This document shows, in pieces, positions 1 through 9,209 of a DNA stretch of 64,000 nt. Positions within the stretch are counted from its first letter, which is position 1, and every line of letters starts with the position of its first letter. The stretch comes from Pandoraea iniqua (lineage in GTDB: Bacteria; Pseudomonadota; Gammaproteobacteria; Burkholderiales; Burkholderiaceae), in the NCBI RefSeq assembly GCF_902459685.1, contig NZ_CABPSF010000004.1:372001-436000 (forward strand). The letters are read 5' to 3'. Position numbers and translations under genes: made by a program. The notes beneath the pieces are model-generated. The model was not told the origin of the DNA, made no database searches, and saw only the letters and a program-made list of their open reading frames with translations.

Positions 1-921
1 TGAGAGGCAGGCGGCTGCGGCGAGTGCCATCGCGGACGTCACCGGCGCGGCGCGATGTGGCTGATCGCAGGAATAGAATCGGGCGCGAACACCCGTCTGC
101 GACCCCTCAGGGCGCGACACCAGCACGACATCGGGCACGTTCTTGTAAGTGCTGCGCGCTTCGTCCCATGTCTTCGCGCAGCCCATCGCGATGGCGGCGG
201 CACACCGCAGGTCGGCCAATCGGTGTGTGATATCCGCCCGCGCGCTCAGAGCCCCGTAAGTCTCGTCGCCAGTCAGGCAGAAATCGCTAGCGTCCGCGAT
301 CACACAAGGAATGCTGACGTCGATCAGCGTTGCCGCAAGCGTTTGACCGTCGGGCAAGCGAATCTCATCCACAAGCCGCCCCGTCGGAAATGTGTCGCCG
401 ACCATCGACCCGCCCGGGTGCTCGAACGTCAGGGAAATGGGGGCGCCTTTGCCGGCGACGCCGGAGATGGCGATGAACGATCGCGTCGCAGCGTCGTTGT
501 CGAATCGCGCGACGATGCGGGTGTTCGTGTTCTCGTTGAAGATGCGCACAGTCGTCTCGCCATGGCCCGGCAGTACCCAGCCTTCATCGACGGCGTAGGG
601 ACCTACGGCCGACGAGATGTTGCCGCAGTTGGCACCGAGCAGGACATCGCCGGACTTCGGGTCGATCTGGGCGAAAAAGTAGTCCACATCGATGCCGTCT
701 CTCTTCGAGGGAGAGAGCACGGCGATCTTCGACAGCGACGTGATACCGCCCCCCAAGCCGTCGAGCTGTTTGCTTTCAGGGTCCGGGCTGCCCAGCACGG
801 CACGAAAGATTTCGGGCCACGTGTCTCTGTCTACCGGGAGGTCATCCCGTTTGAAGATCACGGCTCGGCTGGTGCCGCCGCGCACATAAACCGCCGGAAT
901 GGCGAGGTCACCGGGGTGCAT
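1..921 (-). CDS. PrpF-family isomerase (2-methylaconitate/4-oxalomesaconate type), 3' end outside window
   Basis: The open frame runs off the left edge, so 307 codons of a protein usually near 390 residues are present. It reads as the PrpF family (diaminopimelate-epimerase fold), whose members isomerise double bonds in aconitate-like acids in the cytosol. Seen: the GGTSRAV block at residues 15-21, a glycine-rich LGGGITSLSK segment ending at Lys65, and LGANCGN with Cys99; Lys and Cys in these places are the catalytic pair in PrpF. The ATG at 921 follows an AGGA motif. It overlaps the end of the upstream ornithine-cyclodeaminase-like gene by 14 nt, so the two are probably co-translated. The true substrate is unknown; nothing nearby belongs to the methylcitrate cycle, so the name prpF itself is not assigned. 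Confidence 0.85.
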   Translation of the reverse strand, partial: MHPGDLAIPAVYVRGGTSRAVIFKRDDLPVDRDTWPEIFRAVLGSPDPESKQLDGLGGGITSLSKIAVLSPSKRDGIDVDYFFAQIDPKSGDVLLGANCGNISSAVGPYAVDEGWVLPGHGETTVRIFNENTNTRIVARFDNDAATRSFIAISGVAGKGAPISLTFEHPGGSMVGDTFPTGRLVDEIRLPDGQTLAATLIDVSIPCVIADASDFCLTGDETYGALSARADITHRLADLRCAAAIAMGCAKTWDEARSTYKNVPDVVLVSRPEGSQTGVRARFYSCDQPHRAAPVTSAMALAAAACLS

Positions 922-1876
922 GGAGATCCTCCCGAAGCGGTGCGTGCGCCGAAAGCCCGGCAGACCCGGCAATACGTTGGTAGGCGAGTCCCGCGATGGC
1001 GACGTCCTCAAGGCCGACGCCGACCGACTTGTAGACGACGATGCCGTGATGTCCCGGCGCTGGGGCATCGGGAGGCATCGCCAACGCGTCGGCAAGCTCG
1101 ATGAGCTTCTCGTCCGGAAGGGCTGCCTTCGCCGCCAGAATGATGTCGCCGGCTTCGCTTGTCGCTTGGGGTTTCCACTCGACCACGACTCGTGACGCCC
1201 GCGAGAGGGTTGCGTCGTTCAACTCCCGCGTCGTGGGCAGGCTTGAGCCGATGGCGGCCACGAACGCGTTGGGTTTCAGCCAGTCGCCATCGAACAAGGG
1301 CGACGTCGAACGAGATGCCGTCACCACGATGTCGGCTTGCTCGACGGCCGCTTGCGGCGTCGCGATGTGCACCGGCACGTCGCAAGCGATGGCGAGTGCC
1401 TCGACTGCCGCTGCCGACACGTACGGGTCGTGAAGCAGAATCTGCTCGATCGGAAAAGCGCGCGAGAGCTGAATCGCGTGTTGCTGCCCCTGAGTGCCGG
1501 CGCCGAAGAGGGCGAGGGTCGCCGAGCCGGGAATCGCGAACGGCTTTGCCGCGATAACGGAACACGCCGCCGTGCGTAAGCGCGTGATCGCATTGGCATC
1601 GAGAACGGCGAGCGGCTTACCGTCAAGCGCCGAGAACAGAACGATGACGAACGAGAACTGGCCCGAAATCGTTGTGTAGACCTTGGCGCCGACCACGTTC
1701 TGGGTCGGAATCACCGCCCCGAGCGTCGACAACTTGACGCCGTTCGCCTGCGTGCGCACACGCGCCTGCATGGCCGCGTCGCCACGGCCGAACGCGAGAA
1801 AGCTCTCGCGCAACGTGGCCTGCGCGTCCTCCGCTGTGACGTGCCTGTCTATCAATTCATCTGTGATGTGGAGCAT
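908..1876 (-). CDS. Ornithine cyclodeaminase / mu-crystallin family protein
   Basis: A 322-residue cytosolic NAD(P)-dependent enzyme of the ornithine cyclodeaminase/mu-crystallin family, which includes ornithine cyclodeaminases, alanine dehydrogenases and ketimine (pyrroline-2-carboxylate) reductases. Seen: the family block VLDANAITRLRTAACS at residues 91-106 and a Rossmann GAGTQGQ at 125-131. The reading frame is open for 35 more codons upstream, but ATG 1876 has a good AAGGA ribosome site and gives the expected family N-terminus (MLHITDEL). It is followed with a 14-nt overlap by the PrpF-like gene. The pairing suggests catabolism of an amino or imino acid. Substrate cannot be decided from sequence. 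Confidence 0.85.
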   Translation of the reverse strand: MLHITDELIDRHVTAEDAQATLRESFLAFGRGDAAMQARVRTQANGVKLSTLGAVIPTQNVVGAKVYTTISGQFSFVIVLFSALDGKPLAVLDANAITRLRTAACSVIAAKPFAIPGSATLALFGAGTQGQQHAIQLSRAFPIEQILLHDPYVSAAAVEALAIACDVPVHIATPQAAVEQADIVVTASRSTSPLFDGDWLKPNAFVAAIGSSLPTTRELNDATLSRASRVVVEWKPQATSEAGDIILAAKAALPDEKLIELADALAMPPDAPAPGHHGIVVYKSVGVGLEDVAIAGLAYQRIAGSAGLSAHAPLREDLHAPR

Positions 1877-2238
1877 CCGTTTGTTCCTTGTTTGGGATCG
1901 CATCGACCTGTCGATGTGAATCCTGTATCCGGGATGCAGAATGATCCGCGATCTTGTGATTGTCAAGAAGACAAAAATCAATGACCGTCCGGGGGAGGCT
2001 GTGAGGGGATATTTTGCTTTAAAAACAGCTTGTTGTTGATATTGACTGCGTAGTTATGAGGCGTTTTGTATTGAGCGCCTGACGAATGGGGTGCTACACA
2101 AACAAGCCTTGTTGTTTTTATAATTGCATTTTATACTCACAAAAAACACAATCCGACGCAACGGATACGCCGTCAGCTGCGTTGATTCAATCGTTTTGAA
2201 AGAGGCTAGTCCTCGTCCCCTGGAAGGAGATGTTCATC
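1877..2238. other. Divergent intergenic region, AT-rich
   Basis: This 362-bp gap separates the leftward cyclodeaminase gene from the rightward glutaredoxin-DinB gene and must hold both promoters. It is much more AT-rich than its surroundings between about 2000 and 2160. It has an interrupted inverted repeat around 2101-2115 (AACAA, GCC, TTGTT) that could be a regulator site. An AAGGAG ribosome site at 2224-2229 serves the gene at 2239. I see no convincing ORF. Confidence 0.5.
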
Positions 2239-2994
2239 ATGTCGGAAGCATTGCGTGTGTATTGGCAGCCGGGTTGCTCCAGTTGCGTGAAGGTGAAGGA
2301 GTTGTTGACGCAACTCGATGTGCCGTTCGAGGCCATCAATATTCAGGAGCAGCCGGAGGCCTTCAGGGAGTTGGCGAAGCGGGGGATTCGGAGCGTGCCG
2401 GTGCTCATCCGCGGCGACGAGTCGATTTTTGGCCAGTCGCTCAACGACGTCGCGGCATTCGTCGGCAAGACGCTGAATCATCAGCGTTTGCCTGTGCCCG
2501 AACTGTTGCAGCGCTGGACGTACTTTCTGGGCGCGGCACGTGGGCTGATCACTCAGATTCCGGATGAACTCATCGACCGGCGCCCGGTGGCAGAGCGAGA
2601 CCGGACTTATTGCCAACTGAGCTATCACATCTTCCAGATTGCAGACAGCTTCCTTCGATCGGTGGAAGACGGCATGACGGACACGCGCGAAGTGACCGAT
2701 GCTGTGCTCGACCATATCCAGACCGTGCCCGATCTCGTGGCGTATGCCGATCCGATCATTGCGCGCCACGCGCGGTGGTGGGAGAAGCAGACGGACAAGC
2801 ATTGCGATTTCAATATCGAAACCTATTACGGCCCGCAGGATGCCGCGACCGTGATCGAGCGCAGCACGTGGCACACCGCGCAGCATGTGCGCCAACTCGA
2901 TCACGTGCTGGGCGAAGCCGTGCCGGGCGTAAAATCGCGGGTCAATCCCGACATGTTCGCCGGGCTCCCGATTCCTCAAGCACTGTGGCAATAA
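2239..2994 (+). CDS. Glutaredoxin-like domain fused to a DinB-like four-helix domain
   Basis: 251 residues, two parts. Residues 5-80 form a glutaredoxin/thioredoxin-like domain with a redox CSSC at 13-16, and a cis-proline (RSVPVLI) followed by GQSLNDV. Residues about 92-240 form a DinB/YfiT-like helical bundle with the histidines expected for metal binding (SYHIFQ; STWHTAQHVRQLDH). DinB-superfamily proteins include thiol S-transferases, so a thiol-dependent detoxification role is a reasonable inference, not proven. ATG 2239 is preferred over the in-frame ATG 2230 because AAGGAG sits 9 nt before it and directly abuts 2230. The GntR gene starts one base after the stop. Confidence 0.8.
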   Translation: MSEALRVYWQPGCSSCVKVKELLTQLDVPFEAINIQEQPEAFRELAKRGIRSVPVLIRGDESIFGQSLNDVAAFVGKTLNHQRLPVPELLQRWTYFLGAARGLITQIPDELIDRRPVAERDRTYCQLSYHIFQIADSFLRSVEDGMTDTREVTDAVLDHIQTVPDLVAYADPIIARHARWWEKQTDKHCDFNIETYYGPQDAATVIERSTWHTAQHVRQLDHVLGEAVPGVKSRVNPDMFAGLPIPQALWQ

Positions 2995-2995
2995 G

Positions 2996-3916
2996 ATGAC
3001 CGACCTGCCGGAAACCCCGTTGACTCCCACGCAACAGCGTGTCGTACGCGAAATTGTGGCGATCGCCAGAAAAGACGCGTTGGGGGTCGGTGACCGATTG
3101 AACGAATCGAGTCTTGCGACCCGGATCGGTACATCGCGCTCACCGGTCAACGTGGCGTTACGGCATCTCACCGCCAATGGTGTGCTGAGCTACGACGCCA
3201 ATCGAGGGTTTTCGCTGGCCCGTCAGGTGACGGATATCGAGGATGGGCTGGGCGTTCAGCGCGATGACGCGCTCTATCTCGCCATGGCGCGGGCCCGCCT
3301 CGCCAACGACTTGCCCGAGATCGTCTCCGAAGCCGAATTGATGCGCCGGTTCGACGCACCCCGCACAGCGGTTTTGCGGGTCTTGTCGACGATGCAGCAA
3401 GAGGGCTGGGTTGAGCGCTCGGTCGGGCACGGCTGGCAGTTCATGCCGATGATCGACTCCCTTGCGGCTTACGAAGAGAGCTACGTGTTCCGGGGTGCGG
3501 TGGAGCCTGCCGCATTGCAGTCGCCAACGTTTGCTGTCAAGTCCGACGAGCTACTGGGGCTGCGAAAGCGTCAGCAATTTGTGGCGGAGGAGGGCTATCG
3601 CACCATGAGTCCTACGGATCTCTTCGAGGCGAATCGCGAGTTCCACGAGACGCTCGCCGACTGGTCGAACAATCGCTTCTTTTCACAGGCCGTGCGACGC
3701 ATTCACCGGATGCGCCGGCTCATCGAATACCGTCAAGACAGGGCGCGCGAACCGAGGCGGCAGGATGCGCTTGAGCATCTCGCCATTCTCGAGGCGATCG
3801 AGGCAGGGAACATGCGTTTTGCCGCGACGCTGATGCGCGATCACATCGAATCCGGCCGACACATTGCCGAGCAAGCGGCCCCGGCGTTTGTGCCGGGTGC
3901 GCATGGCAATCCGTAG
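2996..3916 (+). CDS. GntR-family regulator with two tandem winged-helix domains and FCD domain
   Basis: 306-residue transcription factor. Residues 8-75 form a GntR winged helix (LNESSLATRIGTSRSPV, then HLTANGVLSYDANRGF). Residues 85-160 look like a second winged helix (SEAELMRRFDAPRTAVLRVL, then QQEGWVERSVGHGWQF). Residues about 168-295 form an FCD ligand-binding bundle with a metal-site-like pattern (ANREFHETLA, HLAILEAIEAG, MRDHI). Ordinary FadR-type proteins have one winged helix. It starts 1 nt after the glutaredoxin-DinB stop, so it is likely co-transcribed with it and perhaps with the downstream thioredoxin reductase. Confidence 0.85.
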   Translation: MTDLPETPLTPTQQRVVREIVAIARKDALGVGDRLNESSLATRIGTSRSPVNVALRHLTANGVLSYDANRGFSLARQVTDIEDGLGVQRDDALYLAMARARLANDLPEIVSEAELMRRFDAPRTAVLRVLSTMQQEGWVERSVGHGWQFMPMIDSLAAYEESYVFRGAVEPAALQSPTFAVKSDELLGLRKRQQFVAEEGYRTMSPTDLFEANREFHETLADWSNNRFFSQAVRRIHRMRRLIEYRQDRAREPRRQDALEHLAILEAIEAGNMRFAATLMRDHIESGRHIAEQAAPAFVPGAHGNP

Positions 3917-4930
<1,014 letters not shown>

Positions 4931-4989
4931 AGCGCATCGCTTAGCGTGCACACAGCGCCATCGGAGGGTGCTGACGCGGCAGGTCTGCG

Positions 4990-5766
4990 TCAGTCGCCCG
5001 GATGGCGGATCCAGTCGGCAATCAAGCGCACGGTCTGCGCCTCGAAGTTAGGGTAGCCATGCCAATGCTCGGCTTCGCACGGATCGCCTTTGGGCGAGGA
5101 GCCGCCATCGACGAGGATGAACTTCTTGGCGGGCGCGTTTTTTAGGCCGCCGACGATGGCTTCTGCCTGACTTGGCACGCAGATCGGGCAGGCATCGAAC
5201 TTGTGGTGAAGCACCAGCGTCGGCACGTCGATCTTGTCAATGTCTTGTGCGCCGATCGCACCGGCCTTGCGATTGGTAACACTGGAGGTCAACACCAGTC
5301 CTGCGATATGCGCTTTCCCGAGGGCAATCGCGGCAGCGGTGCCGGAGACTGTGCCGCGACTGGTTCCCACGAGCCATACCGGCTTACCGAAGGTCTGAGT
5401 GGCATAGTCAACGACGTTGCTGATCTCTTTCACGTGCTCGCTGCTGATGCGCTCCGGGAAATCGAGCGTGCGCAAGTCACTGGCCCGGAACATCACCAGC
5501 ACGTTGAAACCTTCGTCCGCAAACAATTGCCGTGAGCGGACAAGGAAGTTCATGCTGCCCGGCTGACCGTTACTGACACGGCCAGTGCCCGAGTCACCAC
5601 CGGGCAGCAGGATGAGCGTGGCCGTAGCGTTGGGGTTCGCCATCGCATACACCGGCACGTAGGTGTTGGCTCTCCCGGCATCGATGTGCACGAAGCCGTC
5701 GGCGGCTTGCGCGAAGACGGGCAGGACGAGTGCGATGACAAAAAGGATGACGCGAGGTAGACGCAT
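4990..5766 (-). CDS. Secreted alpha/beta hydrolase
   Basis: 258 residues, beginning with a signal peptide (MRLPRVILFVIALVLPVFAQA; likely cleaved after AQA), so periplasmic or secreted. The rest looks like an alpha/beta hydrolase: an oxyanion segment LILLPGGDSGTG, the nucleophile elbow VGTSRGTVSG (Gly-Thr-Ser-Arg-Gly), an acid in VLHHKFDACP, and a late His in EAEHWHGYP. Four cysteines late in the protein (two in CPIC) could form disulfides. Convergent with trxB and transcribed away from AroM. Substrate unknown. Confidence 0.75.
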   Translation of the reverse strand: MRLPRVILFVIALVLPVFAQAADGFVHIDAGRANTYVPVYAMANPNATATLILLPGGDSGTGRVSNGQPGSMNFLVRSRQLFADEGFNVLVMFRASDLRTLDFPERISSEHVKEISNVVDYATQTFGKPVWLVGTSRGTVSGTAAAIALGKAHIAGLVLTSSVTNRKAGAIGAQDIDKIDVPTLVLHHKFDACPICVPSQAEAIVGGLKNAPAKKFILVDGGSSPKGDPCEAEHWHGYPNFEAQTVRLIADWIRHPGD

Positions 5767-5840
5767 GGCCGCCCCCTTGGCGGTGTGAATTCGATCGGAT
5801 GATAACGGACGAATGTGATCCCCGGGGCGGCGCTGATCCC

Positions 5841-6530
5841 TTACACCAATGTGGCGGTCAAACTGGCGACGAGCGTGTTCGACAACACGACCGGCAGGTT
5901 CGATGCCGTCTGCGCGATGTCGCGATGGCGTTCGACGAAGCCCATGCAGTCGAGCACGAGCATTTCGGCACCTTGCTCGCGCAGGGTGCGTGCGGCACTG
6001 GCTAGCGCTTTATCGCCCTCGGCACCCGTGGCATAGGGCGACGCGGCGGCGCAGATTGGCGGACGTTGCAGTGCTCCCCACTTGTGAAACTCGCTCTCGA
6101 TCTGTCCGGCAAGCGGCACTACGATGCCGACCTGACGCTCACCGGCGAGCGCTGCGGCGGCTGGTGGCACGATGCGGTCCGGCTCGACCAGCCACGCATG
6201 ACGGCAAGCAAGACCTTCGAATTCCCCCGTGCACAAGATCAGAACCACCGTGCAGCCCAGCGCCTCAAGCGCGTCGAGTTTCGCCTGCAATGCACGCTGA
6301 ATCGCGGGCTTGTCGAGTTCCACCGAATCGCCGCTGAGCAGGCGCGAAATCAAGACACCGTTGCCGGCCTGCGGTGCAAAAGCGGCGTCGATGGCGTCAC
6401 GGTCCAGCCCGTCGAGCACGCCCATGTGGACTACCGGCACATCGGCCGGCAGATGCGCGTCGAGAATCGGCGTGATGTCGGCGCGTGGGGCTTGGCCGAT
6501 GGTCAGTGTCCCCAGTTTGTGCTGGCGCAT
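5841..6530 (-). CDS. AroM family protein
   Basis: 229 residues, matching the AroM family in length and in its opening (MRQHKLGTLTIGQAPRADI). Other visible blocks are VLILCTGEFEGL, VGIVVPLAGQ and MLVLDCMGFVERHR near the end. AroM was named for its place next to aroL in enterobacteria and has no established biochemical role; its two-half architecture and Cys residues recall Asp/Glu racemase-like folds (inference). The frame is open upstream, but ATG 6530 is chosen because it gives the family N-terminus and lies just after the DUF1177 stop (10 nt gap). Last gene of the OPT-DUF1177-AroM operon. Confidence 0.85.
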   Translation of the reverse strand: MRQHKLGTLTIGQAPRADITPILDAHLPADVPVVHMGVLDGLDRDAIDAAFAPQAGNGVLISRLLSGDSVELDKPAIQRALQAKLDALEALGCTVVLILCTGEFEGLACRHAWLVEPDRIVPPAAAALAGERQVGIVVPLAGQIESEFHKWGALQRPPICAAASPYATGAEGDKALASAARTLREQGAEMLVLDCMGFVERHRDIAQTASNLPVVLSNTLVASLTATLV

Positions 6531-6540
6531 GGGCAATGCC

Positions 6541-7482
6541 TCAGTGAGGTTGGCGTTTGGAGAGGTGAGCGAGCGAGCCGTACAGCGCGAGCAAGCGGGC
6601 GTAGTCCTCGGTGTCGTAAAACTGGCAAGTCCCCCGGCCGAACTCTTTGGCGACTTCCACAGCAAACTTCACAGCCAGTGCGATATCGGCCTCGTGGCTG
6701 GCCCCCGTGCCGCAGCCGGGGACGATGCTCTGCGTGGTGATCGCCACGCCGACCACTGGCGCACGTGTGGCGATCGACGGCTGCATGATGCTGTTCAGGT
6801 GATAGACGCCGTTACCGTAAGGCGTGATGTCCTGCGTGGTCACCGGGAACGTGACGGCGGGCTGCCCGCTCGTCATTTCCATGATCCGCAGCAGGTCTTC
6901 CGAGACGCGCAGGATGTAGCCCTCCTTGACGGTCGGCGAGATCGCATAGCCCTTGTGATTGATGATGCGGTTGCCCTTGGTGGTGTCGAGGGAGAGCACG
7001 GCGTCCATCTCGTCCCACACTTCGTGGGCGTTCACATCTTCGGTGTCGATCGGCGAGTCCATAAAGTCGACGGGCTCGTGCGGACGCGTCGGCGCATCGG
7101 GGCAGATATGCGTCGTGATGAAGACGTCTCCGGCAAGGACATCGCCCTGTGTTCGCATATGGGCGAGCTTCAGCGCAGCGGCGACGGCAGCGATGGCGCC
7201 GTCGGCGTCTGACACCAGACCTATCCGTGAAGGGCGGGCACCGATGCCCCCCAGACGGCCGACGATGCCCAGACTCGGGGCCGCACCACCGGCCCGCTTG
7301 CCGACGTCACCGGGAATGCAGATCTTGACGAAATCGGTGGCCCCTTTCTTGCCCTCGATTTTCAGGACCTCGACGGTGACACCGTGCGATGCATAGGGGG
7401 CGAGCAGGTCGACCACGGTCTGGCCCGAGGCATGGGCGCTGTCGAAGGCTTCGAAGACTTGGAGAGTTTGGCTAAAGCTCAT
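6541..7482 (-). CDS. DUF1177 family protein
   Basis: 313 residues of a soluble protein that I recognise as the DUF1177 family (MSFSQTLQVFEAFDSAHASG; GATDFVKICIPG; HICPDAPTRPHEPVDFMDSPID; a glycine-rich VPGCGTGASHEADIALAVKF). No catalytic role is established for this family. In this cluster it sits between an OPT-type transporter and AroM, which argues for a shared catabolic or recycling task for the imported substrate. ATG 7482 has no long spacer to the upstream gene (46 nt). Confidence 0.8.
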   Translation of the reverse strand: MSFSQTLQVFEAFDSAHASGQTVVDLLAPYASHGVTVEVLKIEGKKGATDFVKICIPGDVGKRAGGAAPSLGIVGRLGGIGARPSRIGLVSDADGAIAAVAAALKLAHMRTQGDVLAGDVFITTHICPDAPTRPHEPVDFMDSPIDTEDVNAHEVWDEMDAVLSLDTTKGNRIINHKGYAISPTVKEGYILRVSEDLLRIMEMTSGQPAVTFPVTTQDITPYGNGVYHLNSIMQPSIATRAPVVGVAITTQSIVPGCGTGASHEADIALAVKFAVEVAKEFGRGTCQFYDTEDYARLLALYGSLAHLSKRQPH

Positions 7483-7528
7483 GATGACGATTCAGGTTCC
7501 AGAAAAAGATGGCTAGGTCCGCGCGGCT

Positions 7529-9175
7529 TCAATGCGTGCGCGAGCGGATCAACGAACTGCCGAAGCTGAAGATGGCGTCGCCCGCGATGATGCCGGCGGC
7601 AAAGACTTCCATGGTGTTGCGTACGCGCTCGCCGGCGGTGCGCTCGATTGCGAAGCGCAGGGCAATCCCGATGAGCACGGCCCAGCCCGCGGCCGGGTTG
7701 GCGATGAGCAGCCCCGTGGAGAACAGCACGCCGAGTTGGCGCTTGGGGCCGCCGATGAACTGCAAGGCAGCGCCTGCAATGGCCCAGAGCATCAGGGAAT
7801 GCAGCACTCCCGGTGCAACGCCGGCTTTGATCGTGGACACGTAGACCGCTGCCACGGGCGGCACCTGCCCGTTGGCGAAGAAGCTCGAATGCGCGAAGTA
7901 CACCACCGGAATCGCGATGACGAACGCGAGCATCGCGGCCATAAGTTGCTGCCGGCGCCCGGCGAGTTCGAAGGCCGGATTGCTGCCGTGGCCGCGCAGG
8001 ATGAACCCCGCGCGCAAGTCGTAACCCATGTCGGCGAAGGCGGGGCCGGTGGCGGCTGAAAAGCCGCACAGCACCACGAGCGCCGCGGGCGGGAATCCGA
8101 TCAACATGCCGATCAGCAGCGTGATGAGGGCGACCGCAAAGGCGGGGAACCAGCCCGAGTGCATCGCGGCAATCCCGACGATCAATTCATGCACGAATGC
8201 GGCGAACGCGGCATACACGATGAACAGGATCAACATGCCCGGCGACATGTCGGCATAGAGGCCCGCGCCGAAGGCGACGAGCGTCGCCAAACCGATGTAG
8301 GCCACGCCACCGAAACGCAACGACCGGCGAATACTCGGTGTGCCGGCCGCTGTGGGCACGTGCACTTCTGCCGCAACATCGGCGGCGCTGCGCACCGGCC
8401 GGTCGCGCCAGACCATTCGCACGATCTGGAGCAGGGCCACGATACCGGCGCCAATCATCATGCCGTGCGGAATGTAGGCCTTCTCGACGGCGAAACCGAA
8501 CAGCGGCATCGAATAGCCGCGCAGCAGAAAGCCGAGGCCGAGCATGGTCAGCGCCCAGATATTGCCGATGAAGGCGGTGCCGAACGCGGACATCGGAATG
8601 CCGAACCAAGAACCGAGCATGCCGATGCCAAGACCGGCACCGAGCACGCGCGCCTGACGCCCGCCGACGTCGCCTGCCTTGATCGCTTCAGCCGCAGCCA
8701 CGCCCTGAGGCCATGTGCCGGTGGCCGGGAAAATCTTGGTGTCGAACATGCGATAGAGCATGTAGCCGTCGAGCAGCATCGCCAGCGAGACGCCGATGAA
8801 CATCGGCATTACGAGGTCGGCACGGCCCATCAGGAACGGGATGCCGATCGGCAGCAACAGGCTGTTGGCGGCACCGAACGTGGCGGCGGAGATCGCGCTT
8901 TGTGCGAGGTTCTGCACGTGAATCGAGCGATATTGTGCAAAGGCCCGCAACGGCACGCGGGCGCAGATCATTGCCACCAGCGCGCCGATGATGGCGGTAT
9001 TGGGCGTGACGCCCAGCTTCACAAGGAGTTCGATACCAATGATCGCGCCGAACACGCTCAAGGCGCTGAGCAACAGCAGGTTAGCGGGTGAGAAAGTCGA
9101 CGGATGTTGCGGCGGCGGAACCTCGGTGCTCGTGGCATCCGGAGGCGTCGGAATGGCAGAGGACGACGTATTCAT
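7529..9175 (-). CDS. OPT-family (oligopeptide/metal-chelate) transporter
   Basis: 548 residues with roughly 14 hydrophobic segments after a proline- and serine-rich cytosolic start. The pattern (TGTWPQGVAAAEAIKAGDVGG; PLFGFAVEKAYIPHGMMIGAGIVALLQI; AAGWAVLIGIALRFAIERTAGERVRNTMEVFAAGIIAGDAIFSF) is that of prokaryotic OPT proteins, inner-membrane secondary carriers of peptides or peptide-like chelates. It is the first structural gene after the IclR gene in a same-strand run IclR, OPT, DUF1177, AroM with gaps of 34, 46 and 10 nt, so one regulated unit is likely. Confidence 0.85.
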   Translation of the reverse strand: MNTSSSAIPTPPDATSTEVPPPQHPSTFSPANLLLLSALSVFGAIIGIELLVKLGVTPNTAIIGALVAMICARVPLRAFAQYRSIHVQNLAQSAISAATFGAANSLLLPIGIPFLMGRADLVMPMFIGVSLAMLLDGYMLYRMFDTKIFPATGTWPQGVAAAEAIKAGDVGGRQARVLGAGLGIGMLGSWFGIPMSAFGTAFIGNIWALTMLGLGFLLRGYSMPLFGFAVEKAYIPHGMMIGAGIVALLQIVRMVWRDRPVRSAADVAAEVHVPTAAGTPSIRRSLRFGGVAYIGLATLVAFGAGLYADMSPGMLILFIVYAAFAAFVHELIVGIAAMHSGWFPAFAVALITLLIGMLIGFPPAALVVLCGFSAATGPAFADMGYDLRAGFILRGHGSNPAFELAGRRQQLMAAMLAFVIAIPVVYFAHSSFFANGQVPPVAAVYVSTIKAGVAPGVLHSLMLWAIAGAALQFIGGPKRQLGVLFSTGLLIANPAAGWAVLIGIALRFAIERTAGERVRNTMEVFAAGIIAGDAIFSFGSSLIRSRTH

Positions 9176-9209
9176 GGTGAGAGATCGAGAGGACTAGCGG
9201 ACTAGCGAA

